DNA of 33,959 nucleotides, from contig JBBAKL010000030.1 in assembly GCA_040403535.1 (NCBI GenBank), positions 1-33,959 on the forward strand. Direction: 5' to 3'. This document shows, piece after piece, positions 1 through 10,022 of this stretch. A program made the position numbers and the translations under genes. The notes under the pieces are model-generated. The model did no database searches, was not told where the DNA came from, and was given only the letters and a program-made list of their open reading frames with translations. The stretch comes from JAHEYG01 sp040403535 (GTDB taxonomy: Bacteria; Bacteroidota; Bacteroidia; B-17B0; Aurantibacillaceae). The stretch's first letter is position 1, and the number at the start of each line of letters is the position of its first letter.

Positions 1-56
1 AGCTCGTTGGGCTCATAACCCAAAGGTCGGGTGTTCGAATCACTCTCCCGCTACCA
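1..56 (+). tRNA. initiator tRNA-fMet (CAU), 3' part
   Basis: The 5' acceptor strand and most of the D arm lie before the window. Visible are the 3' side of the D stem (2-5), an anticodon stem TTGGG/CCCAA (7-11 with 19-23), anticodon CAT at 14-16, a T arm GGGTG-TTCGAAT-CACTC, the acceptor 3' strand (46-52), discriminator A and an encoded CCA (54-56). The three consecutive G-C pairs in the anticodon stem are the hallmark of initiator rather than elongator tRNA-Met, and the D/anticodon region closely resembles the known bacterial initiator. The gene is truncated by the window edge, not visibly damaged. Confidence 0.93.
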
Positions 57-62
57 AAGGAG

Positions 63-92
63 ACTCCTCAGCTAAAACAGCTGGGGAGTTTT
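63..92 (+). terminator. Rho-independent terminator of the tRNA-fMet gene
   Basis: An 11-bp stem (63-73 with 79-89, one G-T pair) encloses the loop AAAAC and is followed by TTTT. It starts 7 nt after the CCA end, as expected for a tRNA transcript terminator. Confidence 0.85.
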
Positions 93-133
93 CATTTACA
101 CCCTCCGGAAGCCTTGGTATATGGGCAGTTAGT

Positions 134-924
134 TCAAAAATACGATTCACTTTTTTGGTTAGAAACGGAATTCTGGCTCTTCTCTAATTTCTGAACCACA
201 TCACTTATCTGAATGTATAACTCGGCTTTAAATTCTATTTAAAGTGATTTATCTAATTCATCAACGGCGAACTTTCTCTGCAAATTTTTCAAATCACCTT
301 GCAATTTATCTAACCTGTTTTTGAGAAGCGGAAAGTCTTGTTTCTGCTTCCCTTCCAAGCATCCATAGTTTAGATCTAATTGCATTTCGAAGAACTGCCT
401 ATCAGCAGGCATCAAGGTATATTTTGCTAATTCTTCCTAAAACAACTGATGAGCGCTTTTATATTTAAATCGTAACCCTGCTCCAACTGTTGCACCTTTG
501 GTTGCATCATTACATTTCTGACATTTTTCCACCACATTTACTGTAACAAGCAAAGCCTATTAATGGCATATATATGTTTGATAACTCGTTTTTATAACCA
601 AACTTGTTTTTTGATTATTTCCTGTACTCGCATAAATTCCTAATCTGTAATCAACTTCAGCCAATTCCCTTCAATAATGTTTTCACCTAATAAAGCATTT
701 ATATTAACACCGCAATAAAAAGCATTGCACCACATTTTACTAATTTGCTGATTAGACATTTTCACACCAAATTATTTAAGCTTTATCCTAATAACATTAC
801 ATGAAATTCCTTGCAACTTCCAATCCCATGCTTTACGGATTATTGGCGCTTCTTCACTAAATTCAATGCGTTGAACCTGCGCAAAGTATTTAATGTCTTT
901 CACAAGTGGATCAAAATGATCATT
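134..924 (-). pseudogene. decayed large serine recombinase (recombinase and zinc-ribbon domains)
   Basis: Translating the minus strand and reading through stops gives a recognisable C-terminal half of a large serine site-specific recombinase. In order it has EEAPIIRKAWDWKL, then MSNQQISKMWCNAFYCGV (recombinase domain, usually RNPFYCG), ENIIEGNW, then PLIGFACYSKCGGKM with the first CxxC of the zinc ribbon, then KCQKC with the second, and finally a coiled-coil tail around KQDFPLLKNRLDKLQ. The resolvase catalytic domain is absent. Inactivating changes include stops at 437-439 and 239-241, further stops near 640 and 590, and a frameshift plus apparent deletion between the two zinc-ribbon halves. 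It ends near 134. Serine recombinases of this family move integrative elements; this copy is dead. The family call is secure from motifs, but the exact limits are approximate. Confidence 0.78.
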
Positions 925-1192
925 TCTTTACCTGATCCTCAATATCACATGTATTAATTCCTAATGCATACAATCCAATCGCAACGTCCTCGATTTTATC
1001 GGTCACGCGTTCACGTTTTGGGATGGCATTGGGAGAAGAAGAGTTGTTGCGATATCGCGGAATATTTAGGGCCAGATCTCAGATGAAATCCTTAACGGTT
1101 TTTTTGCTGCTTCCTTTACGGTAGTTGTCATCCGGAATTATCTTGTGTTCGTCATGTTCCAGATGCTCGTTGAGCTCAGTATTCAAAATGGC
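925..1192 (-). pseudogene. IS256/mutator-type transposase fragment
   Basis: The minus strand encodes an N-terminal-central piece typical of IS256-family transposases: AILNTELNEHLEHD, then DNYRKGSSKKTVK, then IPRYRNN and IPKRERVTDKIEDVAIGLYALGI. In intact members these correspond to the ELTEHLGY, NxRNGxSxKTVKT, IPRDR and (D)KIxxLYAxGMSTRDI blocks. An in-frame TGA sits at 1079-1081, and the DDE catalytic domain is missing. The fragment abuts the recombinase relic near 925, as if one element inserted into or recombined with the other. No inverted terminal repeats were identified. Confidence 0.72.
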
Positions 1193-1544
1193 TTAGCATT
1201 TTTGTAAATTGCTTCTTTAATTTAAAGATTTGCTTAACATGTTTTAGCTAGCTATCAGCGCTTAGTCATTTTTGCAGAAAAGCAGATGCAATCAAAACAG
1301 ACTGTAGTTTAAAAATTTAATTATTTTTAAAACACGATTTTAAAAATAATAAAAATCTAAAATTAAAGCCCTTTTAACGAATAATAAATAACTTACGCCG
1401 AATTTATCTTATACTAAAACTATTTTAGAGTAGTTTTTAATACTTTTAAATATTTAATTTAAGTTTAAATGACATTAACTTTTATTTTATTTCTTTAACT
1501 CTTCTAAATCAAATATCTCATCCTATAATTCGAAAACCTCTCTT
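1193..1544. other. AT-rich intergenic region before the adhesin operon
   Basis: These ~350 bp contain no credible ORF. The minus strand from 1193 to about 1230 may hold further scraps of the transposase relic. The rest is very AT-rich and should carry the promoter of the adhesin operon, but I see no convincing Bacteroidota -7 box (TAnnTTTG) here. A perfect A/T hairpin lies at 1320-1350 (listed separately). Confidence 0.6.
1320..1350. repeat. 13-bp perfect inverted repeat
   Basis: ATTATTTTTAAAA (1320-1332) and its exact reverse complement (1338-1350) flank the 5-nt loop CACGA. All stem pairs are A-T, so it is a weak hairpin. It lies between the IS relic and the adhesin operon and could be a terminator for relic transcripts or a protein-binding dyad. 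No function can be assigned. Confidence 0.55.
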
Positions 1545-4500
1545 ATGAAAAAACATGCTTTATTAGTTTTTCTTTTATTTGTTTTTCAACAATTGTACAC
1601 CCAAACTCCAGGAATGATCTATGAACCAGCAACAGGTCCCGGTGCTGCCGTTCTCGATCCTAATGGTGATGGTTATGTATCTCAAAATTCTAACGGCTTT
1701 GTAACTGATGATCAAACCGAAAGCGAAATTCCATTTACTTCGCTAATTTTTCCCGGTACTGAACCAACATCCGACCTTAACAATGCCCCTAATTGTGGTT
1801 TTACTGACTTTGCTGATCAGGGTGACAGAGATCCGGCACAAAAATATCTATCTCCTACTAATAATTGGCTCTTCAGATTAAGAATGGGTGGCACCGCACC
1901 CAATGCAAAAAGCTACTCTATACTTATTGATACCGACAGTAAATTTGGTAATACAGGTTCAAATGCCGATCCCAACTATACCTCCAATAATCCAGGATTC
2001 GAAATTGAAATCGTACTTGCAACAAAATTCGGTGTATTCGTGTATGATGTGAATACCCCTAATTGCAATCCTGTAATTTCATACACTGGAACAACAAACT
2101 ATCAGAAATCAATTGCGCTATCTACCAATTGTGGCGATTTAGACTACTTCTATGATTTCTTTGTAAACTTTAACGATCTTCAAACAGTTTTTCCAGGTAT
2201 AACAACATCTACTTTAATGCGTTATGTTATCGTTGACAATACAGCAGCGCAAAAATCAACCATATGCAATCCAAATTCTGCTTCGGATATTGGTGGTGTT
2301 GGAAACTGTCCTAACTTAGCCATTTGTTACTCTCAAATAATCAACGTACAACAACCATGCTCACCAGGAGGTAGTGGTTGTTTATTACTATCCGATTGTC
2401 CAATAATAAACAATATCCTTAACAATTCCACTTCTGTTTCCGGAACATCGACTGAACCAAATGGTACCATTATTACGATTTACAAGAATGGCAATTTTTT
2501 AGGAACAACTACTGTAGCAAATGGAACATGGACACTTTCAGGAATTTCACCTCCACTTGTATCAACACAAACTATCTCTGCAACTGCCCAGGCTCCCGGT
2601 GAAGGAGTTTCATCTAATTGCGCGTCAGTAATTGTTGGTGCTGTATGTACTAATCCACCAAATATTTCTCAATTATCTATTATTAGTGGAAATAAAGGAA
2701 TTACTATAACACTTAATCCTGGTCAACTGGCTTCAGGTTCATCTATTTACATGTACAATCAAGATGGCACATTATTCAACCCTGCTCCGCTTGTTGCCGG
2801 ATCAACTAATCCTGTTATTACAAATTCTACCACAAACACCTATCAGTTTGCTTGTCAGACAGGTCAATGCTTTGCCTCAGGCACCTACTATATTTCCTTC
2901 CAACAACCTGGTGAGTGTAACAGTTCACTTGTTCCAATCTGCTTTAACACCGTTGGATCAACCGCTACACCCTCAATTACAACCTCTCCACTTTCACCAA
3001 CAGTAACATCTGTGTCTGGTACTGTTGCCGCGCCTAACAATATTGCAGGTGTGAATGTCAGCATTTATATTAATAATGTACTCAACCAATTTGTAACGAC
3101 CACTGTCGGTGGTGCTTGGACTGCAACCGGTTTAACTCTTAATCCATGCGACACAATAAACGCCAGAGCCTCTTACAGCACTAGTTGCATTTCGCCTTTC
3201 AGCACTACAAAACGTGTTATCGGCGGCACTACCGCTACACCATCGATTACTGGTAATTATTGTGTTAGTGCTAACGTTAACAGCATTACCGGTATTTGCA
3301 CGGAAGCAAACGGTACCGTGATTCAGCTTTTCAACACTAGTTCAGCAGCTATTGGCAATACGGTTTCCGTTAACAGCGGTACGTGGGTGGTAACCGGACT
3401 AAATCTCGTGCCAGGTACAAGCATCTATGCGACAGCGTTAGCACCTTGCAAAACTATAAGTGCCAACTCCAATACGATAACTGTTTCAAGCCAAAGCTCC
3501 TCTACGGGTCTTTCTATTACCACTAATCCTGTTTTTGAACAAGCCTCTTTCATAAGTGGTACGGGTGCTCTTGGAGCCAGTGTTCAGGTATATATTGATA
3601 ATTATCCTGTTGGCACCCCTGTTGCTGTAGTCGGCACAACCTGGACATTGACCGGTATTCAACCGTATGAACTTTATCCCTTAGGTGTTCTAACAGTAAA
3701 ACAATCGATTGGTTCAGGCTGCGAAAGCCCTGCAGTAGCAGGTGGCACGGTAATCTGTATTTCACCATCGAATAGCCTTGCTTTAAGTCCACCTAACGCA
3801 AGTTTTTGTAACACACCAACAGGTACAGTGCAGGTTACCGTCGCAAATTCGCAACCACTAATTGTTTATCAGTTGTTTTTATCAAATGGTATAACACCAA
3901 CAGGAAGTTCTAAACTCGGAACGGGCGGTAATATCGTATTAACTAGTGGGTCACTGACCAGTGGAACTACCTTAAGGGTAAAGGCATTTAAACTACCACC
4001 TAATTCCTGTGAAATTTTTCAAACGGCTACAGTACCCGTAACTTTTGGCAGCAGTCCTACATTAACTATTAGCGCAAGTTCAACTTCTCTATGCTCAGGT
4101 TCAACGACAACACTTACAGTTTCAGGTGCTAACAATTATACCTGGAGTCCTGGTAGTACCAATGGGTCAACACTTATCACGAGTCCTAATACTAATACAA
4201 CCTATACCATAGTTGCGACCAATACTGCTAATTGCTCTAATTCACAAACAATAAGCATTAGTGTAAACGCTTCTCCTACATTGGCAGCAACAGCAACCCC
4301 AACTACCATCTGTTCAGGAAATACAGCCACCTTATTAGCAACCGGTGCCACAACCTATACGTGGAATCCTATTTCTTCGAATAGCGCTTCCGTTACAGTG
4401 ACGCCTTCTATTAATACTACATATACCGTTTCGGGTACCAGCAATGGCTGTACTAAATCTGCAACCGTCAATTTAAATGTTAATCCTACACCTTCAATAA

Positions 4501-6616
4501 CGATTTCTGCCACAAGCTCTACGGTTTGTTTAAATTCCGTTATTACATTAACGGCCTCAGGGGCCACATCCTATACCTGGAGCCCTGGAAACTTTAACGG
4601 CACTACGGCAACTTATACCGTTACCACTCCTACGACCTATTCAGTTGTTGGCACTACCAGCAATTGTACTTCAGCATCTAGTATAAATATCGCCATTAAT
4701 AATTGTCCAACAGCTGTTAATGATGCTACCAATACTATACAAAACACACCAGTTTCAGGAAATGCGCAAACGAATGATATAAACGCAACCGGAGGGACTT
4801 TCGTTTGCGGACAACCAAATCCTGGCAGCGGAACAATTACTATAAATCCTTCTACGGGGCAATTTACCTTCACTCCGTCGTCTGGCTTTACAGGAACAAC
4901 TAGTGCTACTTACACAATTTGTAATGGTAGTCCTGTGGTTTGTTCATCAGCAGTAATCACTATCACCGTTTATCCAAGCCTTATTGCAAATTCCGATCCA
5001 ATAAATACAACACTTAATACTACCGTAACAGGTTCTTTACTCACGAATGATAACGGTATTGTGCCTGGCGCGACTTANNNNNNNNNNNNNNNNNNNNNNN
5101 NNNNNNNNNNNNNNNNNNNNNNNNNNNNNNNNNNNNNNNNNNNNNNNNNNNNNNNNNNNNNNNNNNNNNNNNNNNNNCTGCAACTACTTATACCGTTTGC
5201 AACACCTCTGTTAATCCTATAGCATGCAGTTCAGCTACCATTACAATTTCTGTTGGTAATGCCCCTGTGGCGGTTGCCGACAGTGCTGCTACCATGCAAA
5301 ATATACCTGTAACAGGCAATGCCGCGTCTAACGACATTGGGGCAGGTTCCAGCCTTAATCCGGTATTCACACCCGGGTCTATGTCTTCTTCTACTGGTAC
5401 TTTCTCTATGAACCCTTCAACAGGTCAATATACATTCACCCCTGCTACCGGTTTCACAGGTACTACTTCCATTACTTATACCTTGTGTAATCTAAGTTCG
5501 CCGCCTTGCTCTACAACTACCATTACCTTTACCGTATTCCCTAACCTGATTGCCAACAATGACCCTATTGTTACTTCTCCGTCTGTGTCCGTAACAGGTT
5601 CTTTACTCACGAATGATAACGGTATTGTGCCTGGCGCGACTTACACTGTGTCTGTGACTCAGCCTTCGCCTACTACCGGTACAATCACCATTAATCCTAC
5701 TACCGGACAGTATACCTTTGTACCTAACCCTGCGTTTACAGGAACAGCTGCAACTACTTATACCGTTTGCAACACCTCTGTTAATCCTATAGCATGCAGT
5801 TCTGCTACTATCACCATAATCATTGGTGTGCCAATTATAGGCGCCGCGAAAGAACTTGTGAGCACGGAAGATATTGGTAATGGAATAAATCGTTCGAAGT
5901 TTTTATTCAGAATAAAGAATCTAGGAAGTGTGACTGCTTATAGTTTACAGCTTACCGACGATCTGAACAACACATTCCCGACACCAATAACTTATTCGGT
6001 TAATGCGCTTCAAACACAAACTGGATTAACAGCCAATATTGCTTATAATGGCGGAACCATAATTAATCTTTTGAGTGGAACTGACTCTCTAAAATCAGCT
6101 GAAACAAAAACATTAACCCTTACCGTCAGTTTTAACATGAATAAGAGCTCCTTAACTTCTCTTAAAAATTCAGGTGTTGCTTCCGGTATGGTTCCTGGCG
6201 GGTATATATCACTGGATTCAACACAAAACGGAAGTGATGTAGATCCGAATAATAATGGAATTTCGAATGAATTGGGGGAAAATACACCGACAAGTTTCGC
6301 TCCTGTAACACAAACGCTAACAAATGAATTAAACATTCCTCAAGGATTCTCCCCTAATGGCGACGGCGTAAATGACCTTTTTGTTATCCGTGGCATAGAT
6401 AATTTCCCGAACAATCAATTAACAATTATCAATCGTTGGGGTAATGTTGTTTTCAAAGCACAAGACTATAAAAATAACTGGGACGGTAAATCATCAGAAG
6501 GTTTAAGATTTGGGTCCGACGACTTGCCGCAGGGAACATACTTCTACATACTTGATTTAGGTAATAATGAAAAACCTTATAAAGGATACATCTATTTAAA
6601 CAGAGAACAGCAATAA
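1545..6616 (+). CDS. giant T9SS-secreted adhesin, CHU_C (type B) C-terminus, interrupted by an assembly gap
   Basis: The start ATG at 1545 begins a signal peptide (MKKHALLVFLLFVFQQ, cleavage near residue 20). Then come a conserved Bacteroidota N-terminal domain (~20-270), Ig-like modules (~280-830), three ~73-residue PKD/Ig-like modules each opening near LCSG-type cysteines and containing a YTW(S/N)P motif (~835-1060), and cadherin-like/VCBS-type modules with GTxTINPxTGQ and FTGT motifs (~1060-1425). A DUF11-like domain (AKELVST, ~1430-1560) and a CHU_C gliding-motility-type domain (FSPNGDGVND, NRWGN, WDG; ~1595-1691) end the protein. The Ns at 5078-5177 shift the frame by one. The repeats predict 104 missing bases, giving one continuous protein of about 1691 residues. 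It is the first gene of an operon with PorP/SprF and an OmpA partner. Expected role: surface adhesion or gliding. The ligand is unknown. Confidence 0.9.
5023..5077. repeat. left gap-flanking repeat, copy 1 (identical to 5589-5643)
   Basis: The 55 bp ending exactly at the N run are identical to 5589-5643. Offset between copies in window coordinates is 566 bp. They encode the TGSLLTNDNGIVPGAT segment of a cadherin-like module. Confidence 0.93.
5078..5177. other. assembly gap (100 Ns), probably really 104 bp
   Basis: This run of exactly 100 Ns is a placeholder, not measured sequence. Left and right flanks match a downstream repeat copy with offsets of 566 and 570 bp respectively, so four bases are missing if the copies are collinear. 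The equivalent stretch of the intact copy is 5644-5747 (104 bp). With 104 bp the two coding halves come into the same frame. Confidence 0.9.
5178..5232. repeat. right gap-flanking repeat, copy 1 (identical to 5748-5802)
   Basis: The first 55 bp after the gap are identical to 5748-5802 and encode the ATTYTVCNTSVNPIACSS segment. Identity breaks just after, at 5233. Offset between copies is 570 bp (190 codons). Confidence 0.93.
5589..5802. repeat. intact second copy of the gap-spanning repeat
   Basis: This 214-bp stretch begins with the 55 bp found left of the gap and ends with the 55 bp found right of it. The middle 104 bp (5644-5747) are the best predictor of the missing sequence. It belongs to a 190-residue super-repeat made of two cadherin-like modules. 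Confidence 0.85.
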
Positions 6617-6623
6617 AACCAAC

Positions 6624-7541
6624 ATGAAAAAATTAACACTAATAATCGGCTTAGTTGCCCTTCTGATAAACAGTAACAGAGGCTACGCGCAACAAGATGC
6701 AATGTTTACCCATTATATGTATAATACACTGTGGCTTAACCCAGCTTATGCCGGAACCCGTGACGCCTTAACGGTTACCGGTATCTATCGTTCACAATGG
6801 GTGGGCTTTGAAGGCGCTCCGCAAGATCAGTCAGTAACCATTCATAGCCCAATATTTAAAGGTAAAATGGGACTGGGTTTAAGTCTATTAAATGACAAAA
6901 TCGGACCTACACAAAGCACCATCTTAGCACTGGATTTTCAGTACCAAATAAAGCTTGGCCCGAAAAGCAAGCTAGGTTTTGGATTAAAAGGACTGGTAAA
7001 TTTCTTTAAAAACAATCTAAGCACTTTAAATATCGACACGGAAAATGATGCTGTTTTTGCTAAAAACAATCAGGTTCTTCTTCCAAATTCCGGTGCAGGT
7101 ATTTATTATTATAGTGAGCGATTTTACGTAGGTTTATCAAGCCCCAAACTTTTAGAAAACACCAGTACAGGGCGCTTGGTTTTGCAAGAAAAACGTCACT
7201 ATTTTTTAATTATGGGAACAGTTTTAAAATTATCGCACACTGTCAAACTTAAACCCACAATCTTCATCAAAGCAACAGAAGGCTCTCCGATTGAAGGAGA
7301 TCTTACCGGCACTTTTATTTTTAAAGATAAAGTTAATTTAGGCGTGATGTATAGGACCGGTGACGCAGTTGGCGCACTTATAGGATACTCCATATCGGAA
7401 AAATTATCTTTAGGTTATTCTTTCGACTTCTCAACAACCAATACGACAGGTAAATACAATAACGGAAGTCACGAAATAATGATCCGTTATGACCTTATTT
7501 CACAATCTAAAGCAAAGATTAAATCCCCAAGATATTTCTAA
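6624..7541 (+). CDS. PorP/SprF family T9SS outer-membrane protein
   Basis: A 305-residue protein with a signal peptide (cleavage after GYAQ, ~residue 23) and the family's N-terminal signature around MFTHYMYNTLWLNPAYAG, followed by alternating beta strands of an outer-membrane barrel (YRSQWVGFEG, GLGLSLLND). It ends in FSTTNTTG...HEIMIRYDL. The family includes P. gingivalis PorP and F. johnsoniae SprF; SprF is needed for surface delivery of the adjacent adhesin SprB. The gene starts 7 nt after the adhesin stop and ends 3 nt before the OmpA gene, so the three are one operon. It most likely acts as the dedicated outer-membrane partner of the upstream CHU_C adhesin. Confidence 0.93.
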   Translation: MKKLTLIIGLVALLINSNRGYAQQDAMFTHYMYNTLWLNPAYAGTRDALTVTGIYRSQWVGFEGAPQDQSVTIHSPIFKGKMGLGLSLLNDKIGPTQSTILALDFQYQIKLGPKSKLGFGLKGLVNFFKNNLSTLNIDTENDAVFAKNNQVLLPNSGAGIYYYSERFYVGLSSPKLLENTSTGRLVLQEKRHYFLIMGTVLKLSHTVKLKPTIFIKATEGSPIEGDLTGTFIFKDKVNLGVMYRTGDAVGALIGYSISEKLSLGYSFDFSTTNTTGKYNNGSHEIMIRYDLISQSKAKIKSPRYF

Positions 7542-7544
7542 GTT

Positions 7545-9731
7545 ATGAAAAAGTATTTTCCAATTCTATATATTATAAGCAGTTCTATAATTGCCCCATC
7601 GCAAAACAACCCTAAAGCAGTAAAGCATTTTCAAAACTTTGCCTACCCTAAGGTAGTTGAAACACTTTCTAATGCAAAAACACTGGCATTGGATAACAAG
7701 CGCCAACTGGCTTACAGTTATGCCTTAGCGGGTAATTATTTAAAAGCCGAAGAATTATGGAAAGGCATTGTTTCTGAAAACAGTAAATCTCCTTCAGATA
7801 TCTATGAATATGCTCAGGTTTTAAAATCTAATGGAAAATATGAGGAATCAGATAGCGTAATGAAAACGTATGCTGAATTGGTTGGAAGCGAGACTAGAGT
7901 AAAACTCTATAGTGAAAACACGCAGTATTATAAAGACCTCTTAGTATCAAAAAATCAATTTGAATTAAGCAATCTTGCTATAAATACCGAACAACAGGAT
8001 TTTGGAACTGCCTACTATAAGGACAAAATTGTTTTCACGAGCTCAAAATCTCCGGTAGGACCCGTAAAAAGCACTTGGAATGGCAACGACCTTCCGTACT
8101 TGGATTTATATATTGGTGAAATATCTAAAAATGGTCAAATCAGTAATGCCAAAAAAATAAGTAAGGTTAACAAAAAGTATCACGAAGGCCCTGCTTCATA
8201 CAGTAAGAATGGTTCGCTTGTGATGTTTACGCAAGATAATTATAGTAATAAAAGCACAGATGGCACTCGAAAATTACAAATTTTGGAAGCAAACTTGGTA
8301 AATGGTAAATGGGAAACCCCGAAGCCGCTGGCCTTTAATAACAAAGAATACTCTGTAGGGCACCCGGCATTATCAGCTGATGGAAATACGCTTTATTTCG
8401 CTTCCGATATGCCAGACGGATTTGGCGGTGTAGATTTATATAAGAGTGTTAAGAACCAAGATGGATCTTGGGGAAAACCAACTAACCTTGGCAGTAAAAT
8501 AAATACAGAAGGCAATGAAATGTTTCCCTTTATTCACGAATCAGGGGTGTTATTTTTTGCCTCTAATGGCCGTCCGGGTTTAGGGGGTTTAGATATATTC
8601 TTTACAAAATTAAGCAGTGAAGGCTTTACAAAAATTATAAATCCAGGGACCCCCTTAAACAGTAGTAAAGATGATTTTGCCATTATTCTGAATGACAGTT
8701 TGAACAAAGGCTATTTTTCATCCAACCGAGAAGGAGGGAAAGGCAACGACGATATTTACTCTATTAAAGTTCTTAAACCTTTCGCCTTCCCTATGTCGGT
8801 AAGAGGAAAAGTGACAGATACCGACGGAAATATACTTGCCAATACAAGAGTGATCTTTACCGATAAAAACGGAATACAAAAAACAGTGGTTACCAACCAA
8901 ACTGGGGAATATCAATTTGAAACAAACGAACCAACTACATTTACACTTAAAGGAGAATGTGAAAATTACCTCACCAAGTTGGATAATGGGGTATTAAATG
9001 AAAATGACACCGATAAGGAAATAAATCTAATGTTAGCTAAAGACCCGGGATTCTCTTTATTAGCACTGGTCAGTGATAAAAAAAGCGGGCTGGCTCTGGA
9101 AGGAGCTAAAGTTGTTTTGACCGACAAAAAAGGAAACGTTGTTGAGTACATTACTGGTGCAGATGGTACTTGTAAACAAATTTTAAATAACAAAAAACTT
9201 TTTGATACCTTAAGCTATACGCTTGAAATTTCAAAGTATTCTTATGTTAGCAAAACCGTAAAATTTGAAAAAGTTCTATTAAAGCCCGGTGAACAAAATG
9301 TAAACGAATCGCTCGATCTGTCTTTAGGAATTATTGAACTTGGAACGGATGTCGGTAAACTTATAAATATTAATCCGATTTATTTTGATTTGGGCAAGTG
9401 GGCTATAAGAAAGGATGCTGCAATTGAACTTGATAAAATTGTGAAGGTAATGAACGAGTACCCTACAATGGTGATTGAATTGGGATCGCACACAGATTGC
9501 AGAGCGAGCCAAAGCTACAACCTTTCCTTGTCTGACAAGCGAGCCAAATCTTCAGCCGCCTATATTATTTCTAAAGGCATTAACAAGCAAAGAATCTATG
9601 GCAAAGGATATGGAGAAAGTAAACTTGTTAACAGTTGTGCCTGCGAGGGTACAGTTAAATCGGACTGTTCCGAAGAGTCTCATCAAGCAAATAGAAGAAC
9701 GGAGTTTATCGTTGTTAAATTTATTAACTAG
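7545..9731 (+). CDS. OmpA-family protein with TPR-like, PD40 propeller and carboxypeptidase-regulatory domains (PorE/SprE-cluster type)
   Basis: A 728-residue envelope protein. The signal peptide spans ~1-20. A helical TPR-like region follows (~25-120; FAYPKVVETL, AYSYALAGNYLKAEELW). A PD40/WD40-like propeller spans ~150-410 with repeated blade motifs (GVDLYKS, GLGGLDIFF, GNDDIYS). A CarboxypepD_reg-like domain lies at ~418-500, then a second Ig-like domain to ~590. The OmpA C-terminal peptidoglycan-binding domain (~605-728) has NPIYFDLGKW, ELGSHTD and YGESKLVN. This order is typical of the OmpA partner encoded after PorP/SprF genes and resembles PorE, which tethers T9SS parts to peptidoglycan. 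ATG at 7545 follows the previous stop by 3 nt. Confidence 0.92.
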   Translation: MKKYFPILYIISSSIIAPSQNNPKAVKHFQNFAYPKVVETLSNAKTLALDNKRQLAYSYALAGNYLKAEELWKGIVSENSKSPSDIYEYAQVLKSNGKYEESDSVMKTYAELVGSETRVKLYSENTQYYKDLLVSKNQFELSNLAINTEQQDFGTAYYKDKIVFTSSKSPVGPVKSTWNGNDLPYLDLYIGEISKNGQISNAKKISKVNKKYHEGPASYSKNGSLVMFTQDNYSNKSTDGTRKLQILEANLVNGKWETPKPLAFNNKEYSVGHPALSADGNTLYFASDMPDGFGGVDLYKSVKNQDGSWGKPTNLGSKINTEGNEMFPFIHESGVLFFASNGRPGLGGLDIFFTKLSSEGFTKIINPGTPLNSSKDDFAIILNDSLNKGYFSSNREGGKGNDDIYSIKVLKPFAFPMSVRGKVTDTDGNILANTRVIFTDKNGIQKTVVTNQTGEYQFETNEPTTFTLKGECENYLTKLDNGVLNENDTDKEINLMLAKDPGFSLLALVSDKKSGLALEGAKVVLTDKKGNVVEYITGADGTCKQILNNKKLFDTLSYTLEISKYSYVSKTVKFEKVLLKPGEQNVNESLDLSLGIIELGTDVGKLININPIYFDLGKWAIRKDAAIELDKIVKVMNEYPTMVIELGSHTDCRASQSYNLSLSDKRAKSSAAYIISKGINKQRIYGKGYGESKLVNSCACEGTVKSDCSEESHQANRRTEFIVVKFIN

Positions 9732-10022
9732 ATAAAGCCCTAATTTTTAGGTAAAGAGAGGGTGTGAAGATTTTTATGTAAGCTCAAATTATATATTGAT
9801 CATCGGTAAAAATTGGTTTAGTATTAATCCCCAGTTTCTTATTTAGTTCGTCCATTTGCGTTCGATGACGTTATTTGATACTACTATTCAGGCTCTAGAT
9901 TCTGTAGGTGGTAGTAATCGGTCGGTTTTCATTATTGACCTTTATTACTGATTTCAAGTCGCTCAGAATTCTGATGAATAATTGTAACCGGAAAGCCTTT
10001 TGTAGCGGGTTATTCTTAGCTA
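9732..10022 (-). pseudogene. unidentified decayed reading frame
   Basis: The 290 bp after the adhesin operon contain no intact gene. On the minus strand one frame stays readable from about 10124 down to a TGA near 9783, with only two internal stops (near 9896 and 9872). It includes NPLQKAFRLQLFIRILSD and MDELNKKLGINTKPIFTDD. I do not recognise a family. Just downstream of the OmpA stop a weak 5-bp hairpin CCTAA-TTT-TTAGG (9739-9751) has no T tract, so I do not call it a terminator. The relic could also be chance open sequence. Confidence 0.3.

Noticed and set aside
4355..4873. Minus-strand open frames inside the adhesin gene
   Set aside because: They are antisense shadows of the Thr/Ser-rich repeats, lack start context and match no family; the plus-strand frame has clear domains.
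4050..5830. Periodic repeats considered as a CRISPR array or minisatellite
   Set aside because: The periodicity is that of protein modules (about 73 and 95 residues) with codon-level divergence; there are no short identical repeats with unique spacers.
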